Positions 40,861-48,113 of a stretch of 64,000 nucleotides of DNA are shown here, piece after piece. The translations under genes were made by a program, and so were the position numbers. Source of the stretch: Nocardioides sp. SLBN-35 (GTDB lineage Bacteria; Actinomycetota; Actinomycetes; Propionibacteriales; Nocardioidaceae). Location: the NCBI RefSeq assembly GCF_006715725.1, contig NZ_VFNU01000001.1, positions 1,116,001 to 1,180,000 of the forward strand, written 5' to 3'. The notes beneath the pieces are model-generated. The model worked only from the letters and a program-made list of their open reading frames with translations. It was not told where the DNA came from and made no database searches. The first letter of the stretch is position 1. The number at the start of each line of letters is the position of its first letter.

Positions 40861-41847
40861 TCACGCCTGCAGGCTGGGGCGCGAGCCGGAGCTGGTGCCG
40901 CTGCCCTGCCAGGCCACCGGCGGGGCGCCGACCGACTGGCGGCGGAACTCGCCGAGGAACCAGATCTGGAAGGAGCGCTGTTCGGCCGTGCGCGGCGCGG
41001 TGAGCAGCCGCTGGGCCCGGGAGAACTCGTCGGCCGCGTCGAGCAGGTCGATCAGGCCGCCGATCTGCCGGGCGGTCTCCCGCGGCATCCGCAGCCGCAG
41101 GTCGATCGACTCGCGCCCGTCGGCGTGCGCCTTGTCGACCTGCTCGCGCCCCATGTTGGCGCGAAGCGGCCGCTCGAGGGCGTCGAAGTGCTCGGAGAGG
41201 ACCTTCGCCAACGGGTAGTCGTCCTCGTGGGCCAGGGCGAGCAGCCGGATCTCGCGGCTCAGGTCTCGGTAGTGGCGCTGGAAGCGCCCGAAGTGGCCGA
41301 TCGGGACACCGTTGATCTGGACGCCGACCTCGCCCACGCGGGTGTGGTCGGCGGCCAGCGACGGCATGCTGTGGGTCTGCTGGTACGGCGCACCGCCGGT
41401 CTCGGACAGCTCGGGGGCGGGCTCGAACCAGACCGCCTTGCCGTCCTCGTCGATCTCGGCGCCCCACGCGGCGGAGGCGCGGGCGACGATGTCGAGGCCG
41501 CGGCCGACCGTGGTCAGCGCGGCCAGCTGGTCCTCGTCGAGCGCGTCGAAGGCGTCGAGGTCGAAGGCGTCGAGGTCGAAGCCGCCCGCCTGGCTCACCG
41601 GCTGCGGCGGGATCACGGAGGCGTCGTGCACCTCGAACCGCGGGTGGTCGGCGGTGCCGCGGACCTGGAGCCGGATCGGCGCGGTGCCGTGGAGGACCGC
41701 GTTGGTGACCAGCTCGGAGACCGCGAGCTCGGCGCAGTCGGCGAGGTCGGTGCGCCCGAGCTGACCGCAGGTCTGGACGACCCAGCGTCGTGCGTCGTGC
41801 ACGATGCGTGGCCCGGGGGCCAGGTCCAGGGTCTGCCGGTGCTGCAC
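40861..41847 (-). CDS. Anti-sigma-factor-type ATP-binding (HATPase_c_2) protein
   Basis: A 328-residue cytosolic protein. Residues about 5-140 form a GHKL ATP-binding domain of the RsbW-like kind: ARRWVVQTCGQLGRTDLADC, the N-box ELAVSELVTNAVLHG, and TTVGRGLDIVARASAAWG. The domain contains an in-frame duplication FDLDAFDLDAFDALDED. The C-terminal roughly 160 residues (GRFQRHYRDLSREIRLLALA, RLRMPRETARQIGGLIDLLD) are helical and found on related actinobacterial proteins without an assigned function. It could bind a sigma factor or anti-sigma antagonist. GTG 41847 is preceded by GGAAGG at 7 bases; the open frame extends further but lacks domain content. Confidence 0.8.
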   Translation of the reverse strand: MQHRQTLDLAPGPRIVHDARRWVVQTCGQLGRTDLADCAELAVSELVTNAVLHGTAPIRLQVRGTADHPRFEVHDASVIPPQPVSQAGGFDLDAFDLDAFDALDEDQLAALTTVGRGLDIVARASAAWGAEIDEDGKAVWFEPAPELSETGGAPYQQTHSMPSLAADHTRVGEVGVQINGVPIGHFGRFQRHYRDLSREIRLLALAHEDDYPLAKVLSEHFDALERPLRANMGREQVDKAHADGRESIDLRLRMPRETARQIGGLIDLLDAADEFSRAQRLLTAPRTAEQRSFQIWFLGEFRRQSVGAPPVAWQGSGTSSGSRPSLQA

Positions 41848-42096
41848 GGAGGAACCTTCCGGTGTCGCGGCCCGAGTGTTGTGGTCGATGTCCGGTGGAT
41901 GGGGGTGGCGTTCCCGGGTGCGATACCCCACCCGGTTGACAACTAAACCAACCTCCGCGAGGTCGTTTGGTGACGGTCCGGGAGGGATGTGACCGACCAG
42001 ACCTTGACCTCGGGTTGGGGGTCGTGCAGGCGACGCGGAATGATGGGCCCCAGAGGACGTCATCCGTCGTCATCCGAGGTGCTCCAGGAGGAAGCC

Positions 42097-43587
42097 ATGG
42101 CAGCAGGCGACACCCAGCCCGACCTGCCCGATCGCATCATCGTCCCGCGTTCCGACCGTCACCAGGTCGTCGTCATCGGCTCCGGCTTCGGTGGCCTCTT
42201 CGGCACCAAGCAGCTGCGCAAGGCCGACGTCGACGTCACGATGATCGCGAAGACGACCCACCACCTCTTCCAGCCGCTGCTCTACCAGGTGGCGACCGGC
42301 ATCCTCTCCGAGGGCGAGATCGCCCCACCGACCCGTGAGGTGCTGGCCAACCAGAAGAACGCCCAGGTCCTGCTGGGCGAGGTCACCGGCATCGACCTCG
42401 AGAACCGCCAGGTCACTTCCCACGTCCTGGGCCGCGAGCTCGTGACGCCGTACGACTCCCTGATCGTCGCCGCCGGCGCCGGCCAGTCGTACTTCGGCAA
42501 CGACCACTTCGCCGAGTTCGCTCCCGGCATGAAGAGCATCGACGACGCCCTCGAGCTGCGCGGCCGGATCTTCGGCGCCTTCGAGATGGCCGAGCTCGGC
42601 GCCTCCCGCGGCGAGAACGTCGACCACCTGCTGACCTTCGTGGTCGTCGGGGCCGGCCCGACCGGTGTCGAGATGGCCGGGCAGATCGCCGAGCTCGCCC
42701 ACCGCACCCTGACCCGCGACTTCCGCGCGATCTCGAGCCGCCACGCGCGGGTCATCCTGGTCGACGCGGCGCCCCAGGTGCTTCCGCCGTTCGGACACAA
42801 GCTCGGCCAGTGGACCCAGGAGAAGCTCGAGAAGCTCGGCGTCGAGGTCATGCTCGGCGCGCTGGTCTCCCAGGTCGACGAGCGCGGCCTGACCGTGAAG
42901 TACAAGGACGGCTCCGAGGAGCGCATCAACGCGGTCACCAAGGTGTGGGCCGCCGGCGTGCAGGCCAACAAGCTCGGCAAGACCCTCTCCGAGCAGACCG
43001 GTGCCCCGCTCGACCGCGCCGGCCGGATCTCGGTCAACCCCGACCTCACCCTCCCGGGCTACCCGGAGGTGTTCGTGGTCGGCGACATGATCTCGCTCGA
43101 CAACCTCCCGGGTGTCGCGCAGGTGGCGATCCAGGGCGCGAAGTACGCCGCCAAGGAGATCGAGGGCCGGATCCAGGGCAAGCCCGCCCAGCCGCCGTTC
43201 AAGTACTTCGACAAGGGCTCGATGGCCATCATCAGCCGCTTCCGCGCGGTGGCGATGGTCGGCAAGCTCCGGCTCACCGGCATCCTGGCCTGGCTGATGT
43301 GGCTGGTCGTGCACCTCTTCTACATCACCGGCTTCAAGAACCGGGTCACCGCGGTGATGCACTGGTTCGTCTCGTTCATCGGCAAGGGCCGCTCCGAGCG
43401 CACGTCGACCGAGCAGCAGATCTTCGCCCGGGTGGCGCTGCAGCGGCTCGCCCGCGGTGCGACGGACCTGGTCTCCGAGCCCGGTGAGTACGACGAGGCG
43501 GTGCGCCGCGCCGAGCTCGAGGAGGTGGCCGCCGAGGAGGCGCGCCTGTCCGACGAGAACAAGCGCGGGGTCAAGGTCGGCGGCTGA
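42097..43587 (+). CDS. ndh: Type II NADH dehydrogenase (NAD(P)/FAD-dependent oxidoreductase)
   Basis: A 496-residue NDH-2, a single-subunit, non-proton-pumping NADH:quinone oxidoreductase attached to the inner face of the membrane. The FAD motif is VVVIGSGFGGLFGTKQL (25-41), and the NAD motif is FVVVGAGPTGVEMAGQIAEL. The TTHHLFQPLLYQVATG block and KYFDKGSMAIISRFRAVA are characteristic. C-terminal hydrophobic segments (ILAWLMWLVVHLFYITGF) provide membrane contact. ATG 42097 has an AGGAGGAA site 5 bases upstream. It converges with the thioesterase gene over a short hairpin. Confidence 0.93.
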   Translation: MAAGDTQPDLPDRIIVPRSDRHQVVVIGSGFGGLFGTKQLRKADVDVTMIAKTTHHLFQPLLYQVATGILSEGEIAPPTREVLANQKNAQVLLGEVTGIDLENRQVTSHVLGRELVTPYDSLIVAAGAGQSYFGNDHFAEFAPGMKSIDDALELRGRIFGAFEMAELGASRGENVDHLLTFVVVGAGPTGVEMAGQIAELAHRTLTRDFRAISSRHARVILVDAAPQVLPPFGHKLGQWTQEKLEKLGVEVMLGALVSQVDERGLTVKYKDGSEERINAVTKVWAAGVQANKLGKTLSEQTGAPLDRAGRISVNPDLTLPGYPEVFVVGDMISLDNLPGVAQVAIQGAKYAAKEIEGRIQGKPAQPPFKYFDKGSMAIISRFRAVAMVGKLRLTGILAWLMWLVVHLFYITGFKNRVTAVMHWFVSFIGKGRSERTSTEQQIFARVALQRLARGATDLVSEPGEYDEAVRRAELEEVAAEEARLSDENKRGVKVGG

Positions 43588-43603
43588 CGCCGGCTGCACG
43601 GAT

Positions 43604-43621
43604 CGCCTGACAGGTCAGGCG
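43604..43621. terminator. Short hairpin between ndh and thioesterase gene
   Basis: CGCCTGAC (43604-43611) and GTCAGGCG (43614-43621) form a perfect stem with only 2 bases between, overlapping the stop of the minus-strand thioesterase gene. Possible shared terminator. Confidence 0.5.
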
Positions 43622-44253
43622 AGCCGCTCCCGGATGTGGCGCGGCAGGATGAACACCCCCTCGGCCTCGGCGGTGACGCCGTCGGGGCCGATCATCCGGG
43701 CCTTCGCCCAGGTCTTGATGCCGTCCTCGCGGTCGATCCACGCCTCGGCGCGCAGGTCGCCGAGCGGCGTGCCCTGCCGGTACACGATCGTCAGGGTGCC
43801 GGTCATGCCCGGGCGGCCCGCCGCGCCCACGGCGTGCCCCAGGATCTGGTCGAGGATCAGGGACACCACGCCGCCGTGCACCAGCCCCGGTGGTCCTTCG
43901 TACGCCGCCCCGCAGTGGAAGTCCGTCTCCGCGCGGCCGGTCGCGTCGCTCACGACCTGCAACGGCGGGGCGATCGGGTTGCGCAGCCCGATGACCGGGT
44001 TGCCCCACGGGCGGCGCCGGCCGGCGGTGAGGTGCTGCTGTCCGAGCGTCTGGGTGCGCCGTACCTTCCGCAGCCGGGCCACCGCCGCCTCGACGTCGGC
44101 CCGGGCGGCGCGTACCTCGTCCTCCTCGACGTCCGACATCACACACAGGTCGACCAGCTCCCGGGCGGCCTCGGCGAGCGGGCGCCACACGGCGGCCTCC
44201 CGCTCCACCTCGGCGGCGGGCGTCTCGTCGGTGTCGGGGAGGTGCCAGTTCAT
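43615..44253 (-). CDS. PaaI/hotdog-family thioesterase
   Basis: A 212-residue protein whose C-terminal part (about 105-205) is a hotdog-fold thioesterase: TDFHCGAAYEGPPGLVHGGV (the GxxHGG catalytic segment), LTIVYRQGTPLGDL, AEAEGVFILPRHIRERL. The N-terminal roughly 90 residues are helical and charged. It should hydrolyse an acyl-CoA. A KstR-like palindrome lies 12 bases upstream of the start, so it may be induced with sterol or fatty-acid catabolism. The ATG at 44253 begins MNWHLPDTDE. Confidence 0.85.
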   Translation of the reverse strand: MNWHLPDTDETPAAEVEREAAVWRPLAEAARELVDLCVMSDVEEDEVRAARADVEAAVARLRKVRRTQTLGQQHLTAGRRRPWGNPVIGLRNPIAPPLQVVSDATGRAETDFHCGAAYEGPPGLVHGGVVSLILDQILGHAVGAAGRPGMTGTLTIVYRQGTPLGDLRAEAWIDREDGIKTWAKARMIGPDGVTAEAEGVFILPRHIRERLA

Positions 44254-44264
44254 GCCCGTCAGAG

Positions 44265-44278
44265 TAGAACACGTTCTC
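44265..44278. promoter_or_regulatory. KstR-like operator upstream of the thioesterase gene
   Basis: TAGAACACGTTCTC matches the KstR consensus TnnAACnnGTTnnA at every fixed position except the last. KstR is the TetR-type repressor of cholesterol catabolism in mycobacteria and rhodococci. Binding here is a prediction. Confidence 0.5.
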
Positions 44279-44326
44279 GTTATGCCGGTGCGGAAACCCG
44301 TTGACCGGGATGGTGGGATGGGAGCC

Positions 44327-44872
44327 ATGACCGCCCTCGTGCCGCCCGACGTCGCCCGCTGGCAGTCCTGGGCGGCGATGATCGAGGACTTCGGCGGGAC
44401 CGACGAGATGCACGGCTCTGGCCACTGGAACCTCGACGGCGCCCCCGTGCCGACCGAGGCCGGCTGCGCGGCGTACGTCGCGATGACCGAGCTGACGTCG
44501 ACCGCCGACCTCGACGGGACGCGGGTCCCTTCGACGTACTTCTGGATCACCGACGGCGACGGCGGGCCCGACGACGAGGTCCTCGGCTTCCTCCACCTGC
44601 GCCACGTCCTCAACGACTGGCTCCTCGAGGAGGGCGGACACATCGGGTACGCCGTCCGGCCGTCCGCCCGGCGCCGCGGGCACGCCTCCCGGGCGCTCGC
44701 TCTCGGTGTCCGCGCCGCGGCCGGGCTCGGGATCGAGCGGGTGCTGGTCACCTGCGACCTCGACAACGCCGCGTCGCGGCGCACCATCGAGGCCGGCGGC
44801 GGGGTGCTCGAGGACGAGCGGCACGGGAAGCTGCGGTACTGGATCGCCTGCGGCGGCGCTACGGCCGGCTGA
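44327..44872 (+). CDS. GNAT-family N-acetyltransferase
   Basis: A 181-residue acetyltransferase. DDEVLGFLHLRHVLNDWLLE leads into GGHIGYAVRPSARRRGHASR, the acetyl-CoA-binding RxxGxA loop, followed by GIERVLVTCDLDNAASRRTI and EAGGGVLED, typical of GNAT enzymes. The acceptor is unknown. ATG 44327 is used; in-frame ATGs at 44318 and 44282 would lengthen it slightly. Its 3' end overlaps the convergent membrane-protein gene by 14 bases. Confidence 0.85.
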   Translation: MTALVPPDVARWQSWAAMIEDFGGTDEMHGSGHWNLDGAPVPTEAGCAAYVAMTELTSTADLDGTRVPSTYFWITDGDGGPDDEVLGFLHLRHVLNDWLLEEGGHIGYAVRPSARRRGHASRALALGVRAAAGLGIERVLVTCDLDNAASRRTIEAGGGVLEDERHGKLRYWIACGGATAG

Positions 44873-45812
44873 CGGCGTCGGCGTCCGGGCGCAGTCCGGG
44901 GCGCAGCCGGTAGAGCACGGTCGTGAACCAGTGCGGGTCGACCATCGAGCGGGTGACCACGACCAGCGGCAGGCCCTCGCGCTCGATCAGCACCGTCCAG
45001 CGGCGCTCGCCCGGCTCGCCGACGATCGCGACCGGTGTGTAGGGGCTGGCCAGGTCGACCAGCTCGGTCTGTCCGTTGCGCTTGATCGAGAGCTGACCGC
45101 GGCGCACGGCGAGCTCGGTGGTCGTGCAGCCGGCGCGCACCGCCCACACGACGAGCAGCAGGAACCCGAGGGTGGCGGCCACGCCGATGGAGGCGGTGGT
45201 CGGCTCCTTCGCGGCGGCGTACGACGCCACGGCGGTGCCGGCCAGCACGACCAGCAGTACCCACGAGAGGACGCGGCGGACCCCGCCGCGCACCGGGAAC
45301 TGCGCGTCGGTGCTCGCGTTGAGCGCGGTCAGGTTGTCCTCGGGCTCGGTCCAGCGGCCGTGCTTGACCTCGGGGTTGCTGCGCACGCGCGGGGGCGGGG
45401 TCGGGCGCACCGGTTCGGCGGGGACCTCGACGGGAACGGGCGCGGCCGGCGGCGAGGGGGCCGGCGCCGGGGCCGCGGGCCTCGGCTTCCGCGGCATGTC
45501 GGCGCGCAGCGCCTCCACGACCGAGCGGCCCAGGTCGGTGCTGTCGAGCCCGCCGGCCTGCGCGATCCGTGACGGCGGCTCGGGCGGCGACTCGACGCCG
45601 AGGGCCTCGAGCACCGAGCGCCCGGCCCGGAGGGAGTCGGCGCGGCCCTGGGGCGTCGTACCGGGCACGGGGGGAGGGGGCGTGGGGGCGACCGACGGGG
45701 CGCCGCCCCGGGGTGCGCCGACGACCCGCGCGTCCCGGGCATAGGTGCCCCGCTTGTCCAGCCAGGCGCGGATGCTCTCCGTGTCCGGACCGAACTCGTC
45801 CTTGCTCCCCAC
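44859..45812 (-). CDS. Membrane protein with proline-rich cytoplasmic N-terminus, unknown function
   Basis: A 317-residue protein. The first about 175 residues are hydrophilic and rich in Pro/Ala, with two similar short segments (RAGRSVLEALGVESPPEPPS and DLGRSVVEALRADMPRKPRP). Two membrane segments follow (VLSWVLLVVLAGTAVASYAA and IGVAATLGFLLLVVWAV). The C-terminal roughly 85 residues (LAVRRGQLSIKRNGQTELVD, WTVLIEREGLPLVVVTRSMV) look like a PH-type beta domain. GTG 45812 has GAGAGGA at 7 bases, which fixes the start. It is divergent from the Fur/Zur gene. Function unknown. Confidence 0.65.
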   Translation of the reverse strand: MGSKDEFGPDTESIRAWLDKRGTYARDARVVGAPRGGAPSVAPTPPPPVPGTTPQGRADSLRAGRSVLEALGVESPPEPPSRIAQAGGLDSTDLGRSVVEALRADMPRKPRPAAPAPAPSPPAAPVPVEVPAEPVRPTPPPRVRSNPEVKHGRWTEPEDNLTALNASTDAQFPVRGGVRRVLSWVLLVVLAGTAVASYAAAKEPTTASIGVAATLGFLLLVVWAVRAGCTTTELAVRRGQLSIKRNGQTELVDLASPYTPVAIVGEPGERRWTVLIEREGLPLVVVTRSMVDPHWFTTVLYRLRPGLRPDADAVSRP

Positions 45813-45942
45813 GAGCGAGTCCTCTCTGTTCCCTCTCCCGCGGTCAGGGTACCGGGGGTGGGTCCCGGTCGTCGTCGGTCCGCCGGTCCCGTCCGGGTGG
45901 TCCGAACGGGCCATGTCTGCATGGCTCTCCCCGCCAGCACGG

Positions 45943-45963
45943 TAGATTTGAGACTGATTCCCA
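45943..45963 (+). promoter_or_regulatory. Promoter and Zur/Fur-box-like site of the Fur-family gene
   Basis: TAGATT (45943-45948) can act as -10 box. TGAGACTGATTCCCA (45949-45963) directly after it is a near-palindrome (TGAGA/TCCCA) at the transcription start, consistent with autoregulation. Tentative. Confidence 0.35.
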
Positions 45964-45985
45964 GTCGACTGCCCCAGGAGGCCCG

Positions 45986-46399
45986 GTGCCCGACACCGAC
46001 GCGCGCCCGAGCGCACTCCGGCCGACCCGCCAGCGCCGCGCGATCACCGACGCACTCGCCCGCGCGGCGGACTTCCAGAGCGCGCAGGAGATCCACGACA
46101 CCCTGCGTCGTACCGGCGACAAGGTCGGGCTCGCCACCGTCTACCGCACCCTGCAGGCCATGGCCGAGACCGGCGACGTCGACGTGCGCCACAACCCGGC
46201 GGGCGAGGCGACGTACCGCCGCTGCAGCGACTCGCACCACCACCACCTGGTCTGCCGCTCCTGCGGCCGCACCGTCGAGATCACCGGCTCCGCGGTCGAG
46301 AAGTGGGCGCACGCCGTCGCCGACGAGCACGGGTTCACCGAGGTGAGCCACACGGTGGAGCTGGTCGGGCTGTGCGCGGAGTGCGCGCGGCAGCAGTGA
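45986..46399 (+). CDS. Fur-family metalloregulator, Zur-like
   Basis: A 137-residue metal-responsive repressor. The winged helix includes LRPTRQRRAITDALARAADF, SAQEIHDTLRRTGDKVGLAT and VYRTLQAMAETGDVDV. The metal region is rich: SDSHHHHLVCRSCGRTVEI supplies His and a CxxC pair, and LCAECARQQ supplies a second CxxC, as in Zur/FurB. Zinc sensing is therefore more likely than iron, but this is inference. GTG 45986 has a strong AGGAGG site 6 bases upstream. It is divergent from the proline-rich membrane protein gene. Confidence 0.88.
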   Translation: MPDTDARPSALRPTRQRRAITDALARAADFQSAQEIHDTLRRTGDKVGLATVYRTLQAMAETGDVDVRHNPAGEATYRRCSDSHHHHLVCRSCGRTVEITGSAVEKWAHAVADEHGFTEVSHTVELVGLCAECARQQ

Positions 46400-46405
46400 T
46401 CTGGG

Positions 46406-46478
46406 TAGGCCGTGTCGGGCTCGAACCGACGACCCTCGGATTAAAAGTCCGGTGCTCTACCAACTGAGCTAACGGCCC
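46406..46478 (-). tRNA. tRNA-Lys (anticodon TTT)
   Basis: On the minus strand a 73-base cloverleaf begins GGGCCGTTAGCTCAGTTGG. The anticodon loop CTTTTAA gives TTT (46443-46445). The T-loop TTCGAGC is intact. The acceptor 3' strand ACGGCCT pairs with one G-T. The top pair of the anticodon stem is a C-A mismatch. CCA is not encoded. The CPBP gene upstream on the same strand ends inside it. Confidence 0.94.
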
Positions 46479-47214
46479 GGACCGAGCCTAGCGAGAGGCC
46501 TCGGCCGCGGAACAACGGAGGCAGGAAACGCAGCATCAGCGCCGACCACGTCGCGTGCGTGATGAGCGGGGCCTGGATGCCGCCGGACGCGCGCCGCTGC
46601 AGCCCGAAGAGGGTGCCCATCACGCCGGCGGCCAGGACGAGGGCGGGATTGCGGGTCGTCGAGGTCGCCACGGCGTAGACCGCGGTCGAGGACAGGACGG
46701 GGCTCCGGTCGCCGAGCACGGCGTAGAGCGCACCACGGAAGAACACCTCCTCGCCGACGCCGTTGGCGAGGGTGGTCGCCAGTACGAGGCGGTCGTCGCC
46801 CTCGTCGGCGAAACGGAGCACCCGGGCCACCGCCTCGCCCAGGACGGGAACCCGGCGCGCGACGAGCGCTGCGGCGTAGAACAGGCCGAAGGCCGCGACG
46901 CCCGTCGCGACCGGGGTGAGCACGGGGCGGCGCAGCGTCGCGTCCCGGTTCTCGATCCAGCCCCGGTGCAGGGGCCCCGAGGCCAGGCCGCCCACGGTCC
47001 ACACGCCGGCCACGGAGGCGGTGGACAGGTAGAACTCCCTCGAGCCGGGCCGCGTGGAGAGGGAGGCTCCGAGCAGCCCGGCGCCCGCCAGGGCCGTCGC
47101 GCCGACGACTCGCCGCCGGCGGCGGCGTACCGACGACGTCTCGAGCACCTCGGCCACGGCGACGTGCGAGAGCGGCTTCGGCACCAGGCGGTCCCACCGG
47201 AGGGCGCGTCTCAT
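46441..47214 (-). CDS. CPBP-family intramembrane protease, 3' end inside tRNA-Lys
   Basis: A 257-residue membrane protein with about six hydrophobic segments. NGVGEEVFFRGALYAVLG carries the EExxxR motif (Glu155, Glu156, Arg160), and LITHATWSALM supplies the downstream His, so it belongs to the CPBP (Rce1/CAAX-like) family. The frame has no stop before the tRNA-Lys gene; the last residues SSVGRAPDF are encoded by the tRNA itself, with TAA at the anticodon loop. The start at 47214 overlaps the upstream epimerase stop by 4 bases. It is the last gene of the cluster facing the MerR-DICT regulator. Confidence 0.8.
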   Translation of the reverse strand: MRRALRWDRLVPKPLSHVAVAEVLETSSVRRRRRRVVGATALAGAGLLGASLSTRPGSREFYLSTASVAGVWTVGGLASGPLHRGWIENRDATLRRPVLTPVATGVAAFGLFYAAALVARRVPVLGEAVARVLRFADEGDDRLVLATTLANGVGEEVFFRGALYAVLGDRSPVLSSTAVYAVATSTTRNPALVLAAGVMGTLFGLQRRASGGIQAPLITHATWSALMLRFLPPLFRGRGLSLGSVRAVSSVGRAPDF

Positions 47215-48113
47215 CGGGCTGCGGCCCGCTCCATGAGGGCCATCCGGACCGCGTCGTCGTACGTCATCGGTTGGAACGGTACGACGTCGCGCACGCTGGT
47301 GTCGGTGACCACGACCTCGTTGACCATCGAGTCCACGAGGTTGCGTCCGGCGCGCACGTCGACGTCGGTGACCAGGGCCAGCCACCGCGACGACAGGCCC
47401 GGGGTCAGGAGGGGCACCGGCACGATCGGCAGTCGGCGCCCCTCGACCGCAGCGACTCGCTCGAGCATCTCGGCGTACTCGAGCACGTCCGGTCCGCCGA
47501 TCTCGAACACCCGTCCCGCGGCGTCCGGACGGCCGAGTACCCCGACCAGGTAGCGGACCACGTCGGCGACCGCGATCGGCTGGGTGCGGGTGCGCACCCA
47601 CCGTGGCGTCACCATCGCCGGCAGGTGCTCGACGAGCTGGCGGGTGATCTCCCACGAGATGCCACCGTGCCCGACCACGATGCCGGCCCGGAGCACGGTG
47701 ACCGGGACGCCGCCGGCGCCGAGGAGGGACTCGACCTCGCGGCGGCTGCGCAGGTGGGCGGACAGGTCGTCGCCGTCCTTGCCGAGCCCACCGAGGTAGA
47801 CGAGCTGCCCCAGCCCGGCGCGTGCGGCGCGGGTGCCGAAGGCCTCCGCCGCCCGGGCGTCGCGGGTCTCGAAGTCCGTGCGGCCGAGCGAGTGGACCAG
47901 GTAGTACGCCGCCGTGCAGCCGTCGAGCGGTCCGTCGAGCGTGGCGGGATCGCTGACGTCGCCGCGCACGGCCGTCCCGGGGCCGTCGTACCGGTCGGGG
48001 TGCCGGGTCATCACGCGGACGTCGTGACCCTGCTCGACCAGCGCGGCGACCAGGCGACTGCCGACGAACCCGGTGCCGCCGGCGACCAGGACGGGTGCCC
48101 CGGAACCGTTCAC
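47211..48113 (-). CDS. NAD(P)H-binding atypical SDR / epimerase
   Basis: A 300-residue atypical short-chain dehydrogenase. The N-terminal LVAGGTGFVGSRLVAALVEQ is the GxxGxxG nucleotide motif (10-29). YYLVHSLGRTDFETRDARAA and VTVLRAGIVVGHGGISWEIT resemble NmrA/complex-I-assembly type proteins. It has no classical YxxxK pair at the usual place. It is part of a tight operon: its GTG overlaps the stop of the FAD oxidase gene by 4 bases, and its own stop overlaps the CPBP start by 4 bases. Substrate unknown. Confidence 0.82.
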   Translation of the reverse strand: MNGSGAPVLVAGGTGFVGSRLVAALVEQGHDVRVMTRHPDRYDGPGTAVRGDVSDPATLDGPLDGCTAAYYLVHSLGRTDFETRDARAAEAFGTRAARAGLGQLVYLGGLGKDGDDLSAHLRSRREVESLLGAGGVPVTVLRAGIVVGHGGISWEITRQLVEHLPAMVTPRWVRTRTQPIAVADVVRYLVGVLGRPDAAGRVFEIGGPDVLEYAEMLERVAAVEGRRLPIVPVPLLTPGLSSRWLALVTDVDVRAGRNLVDSMVNEVVVTDTSVRDVVPFQPMTYDDAVRMALMERAAAR

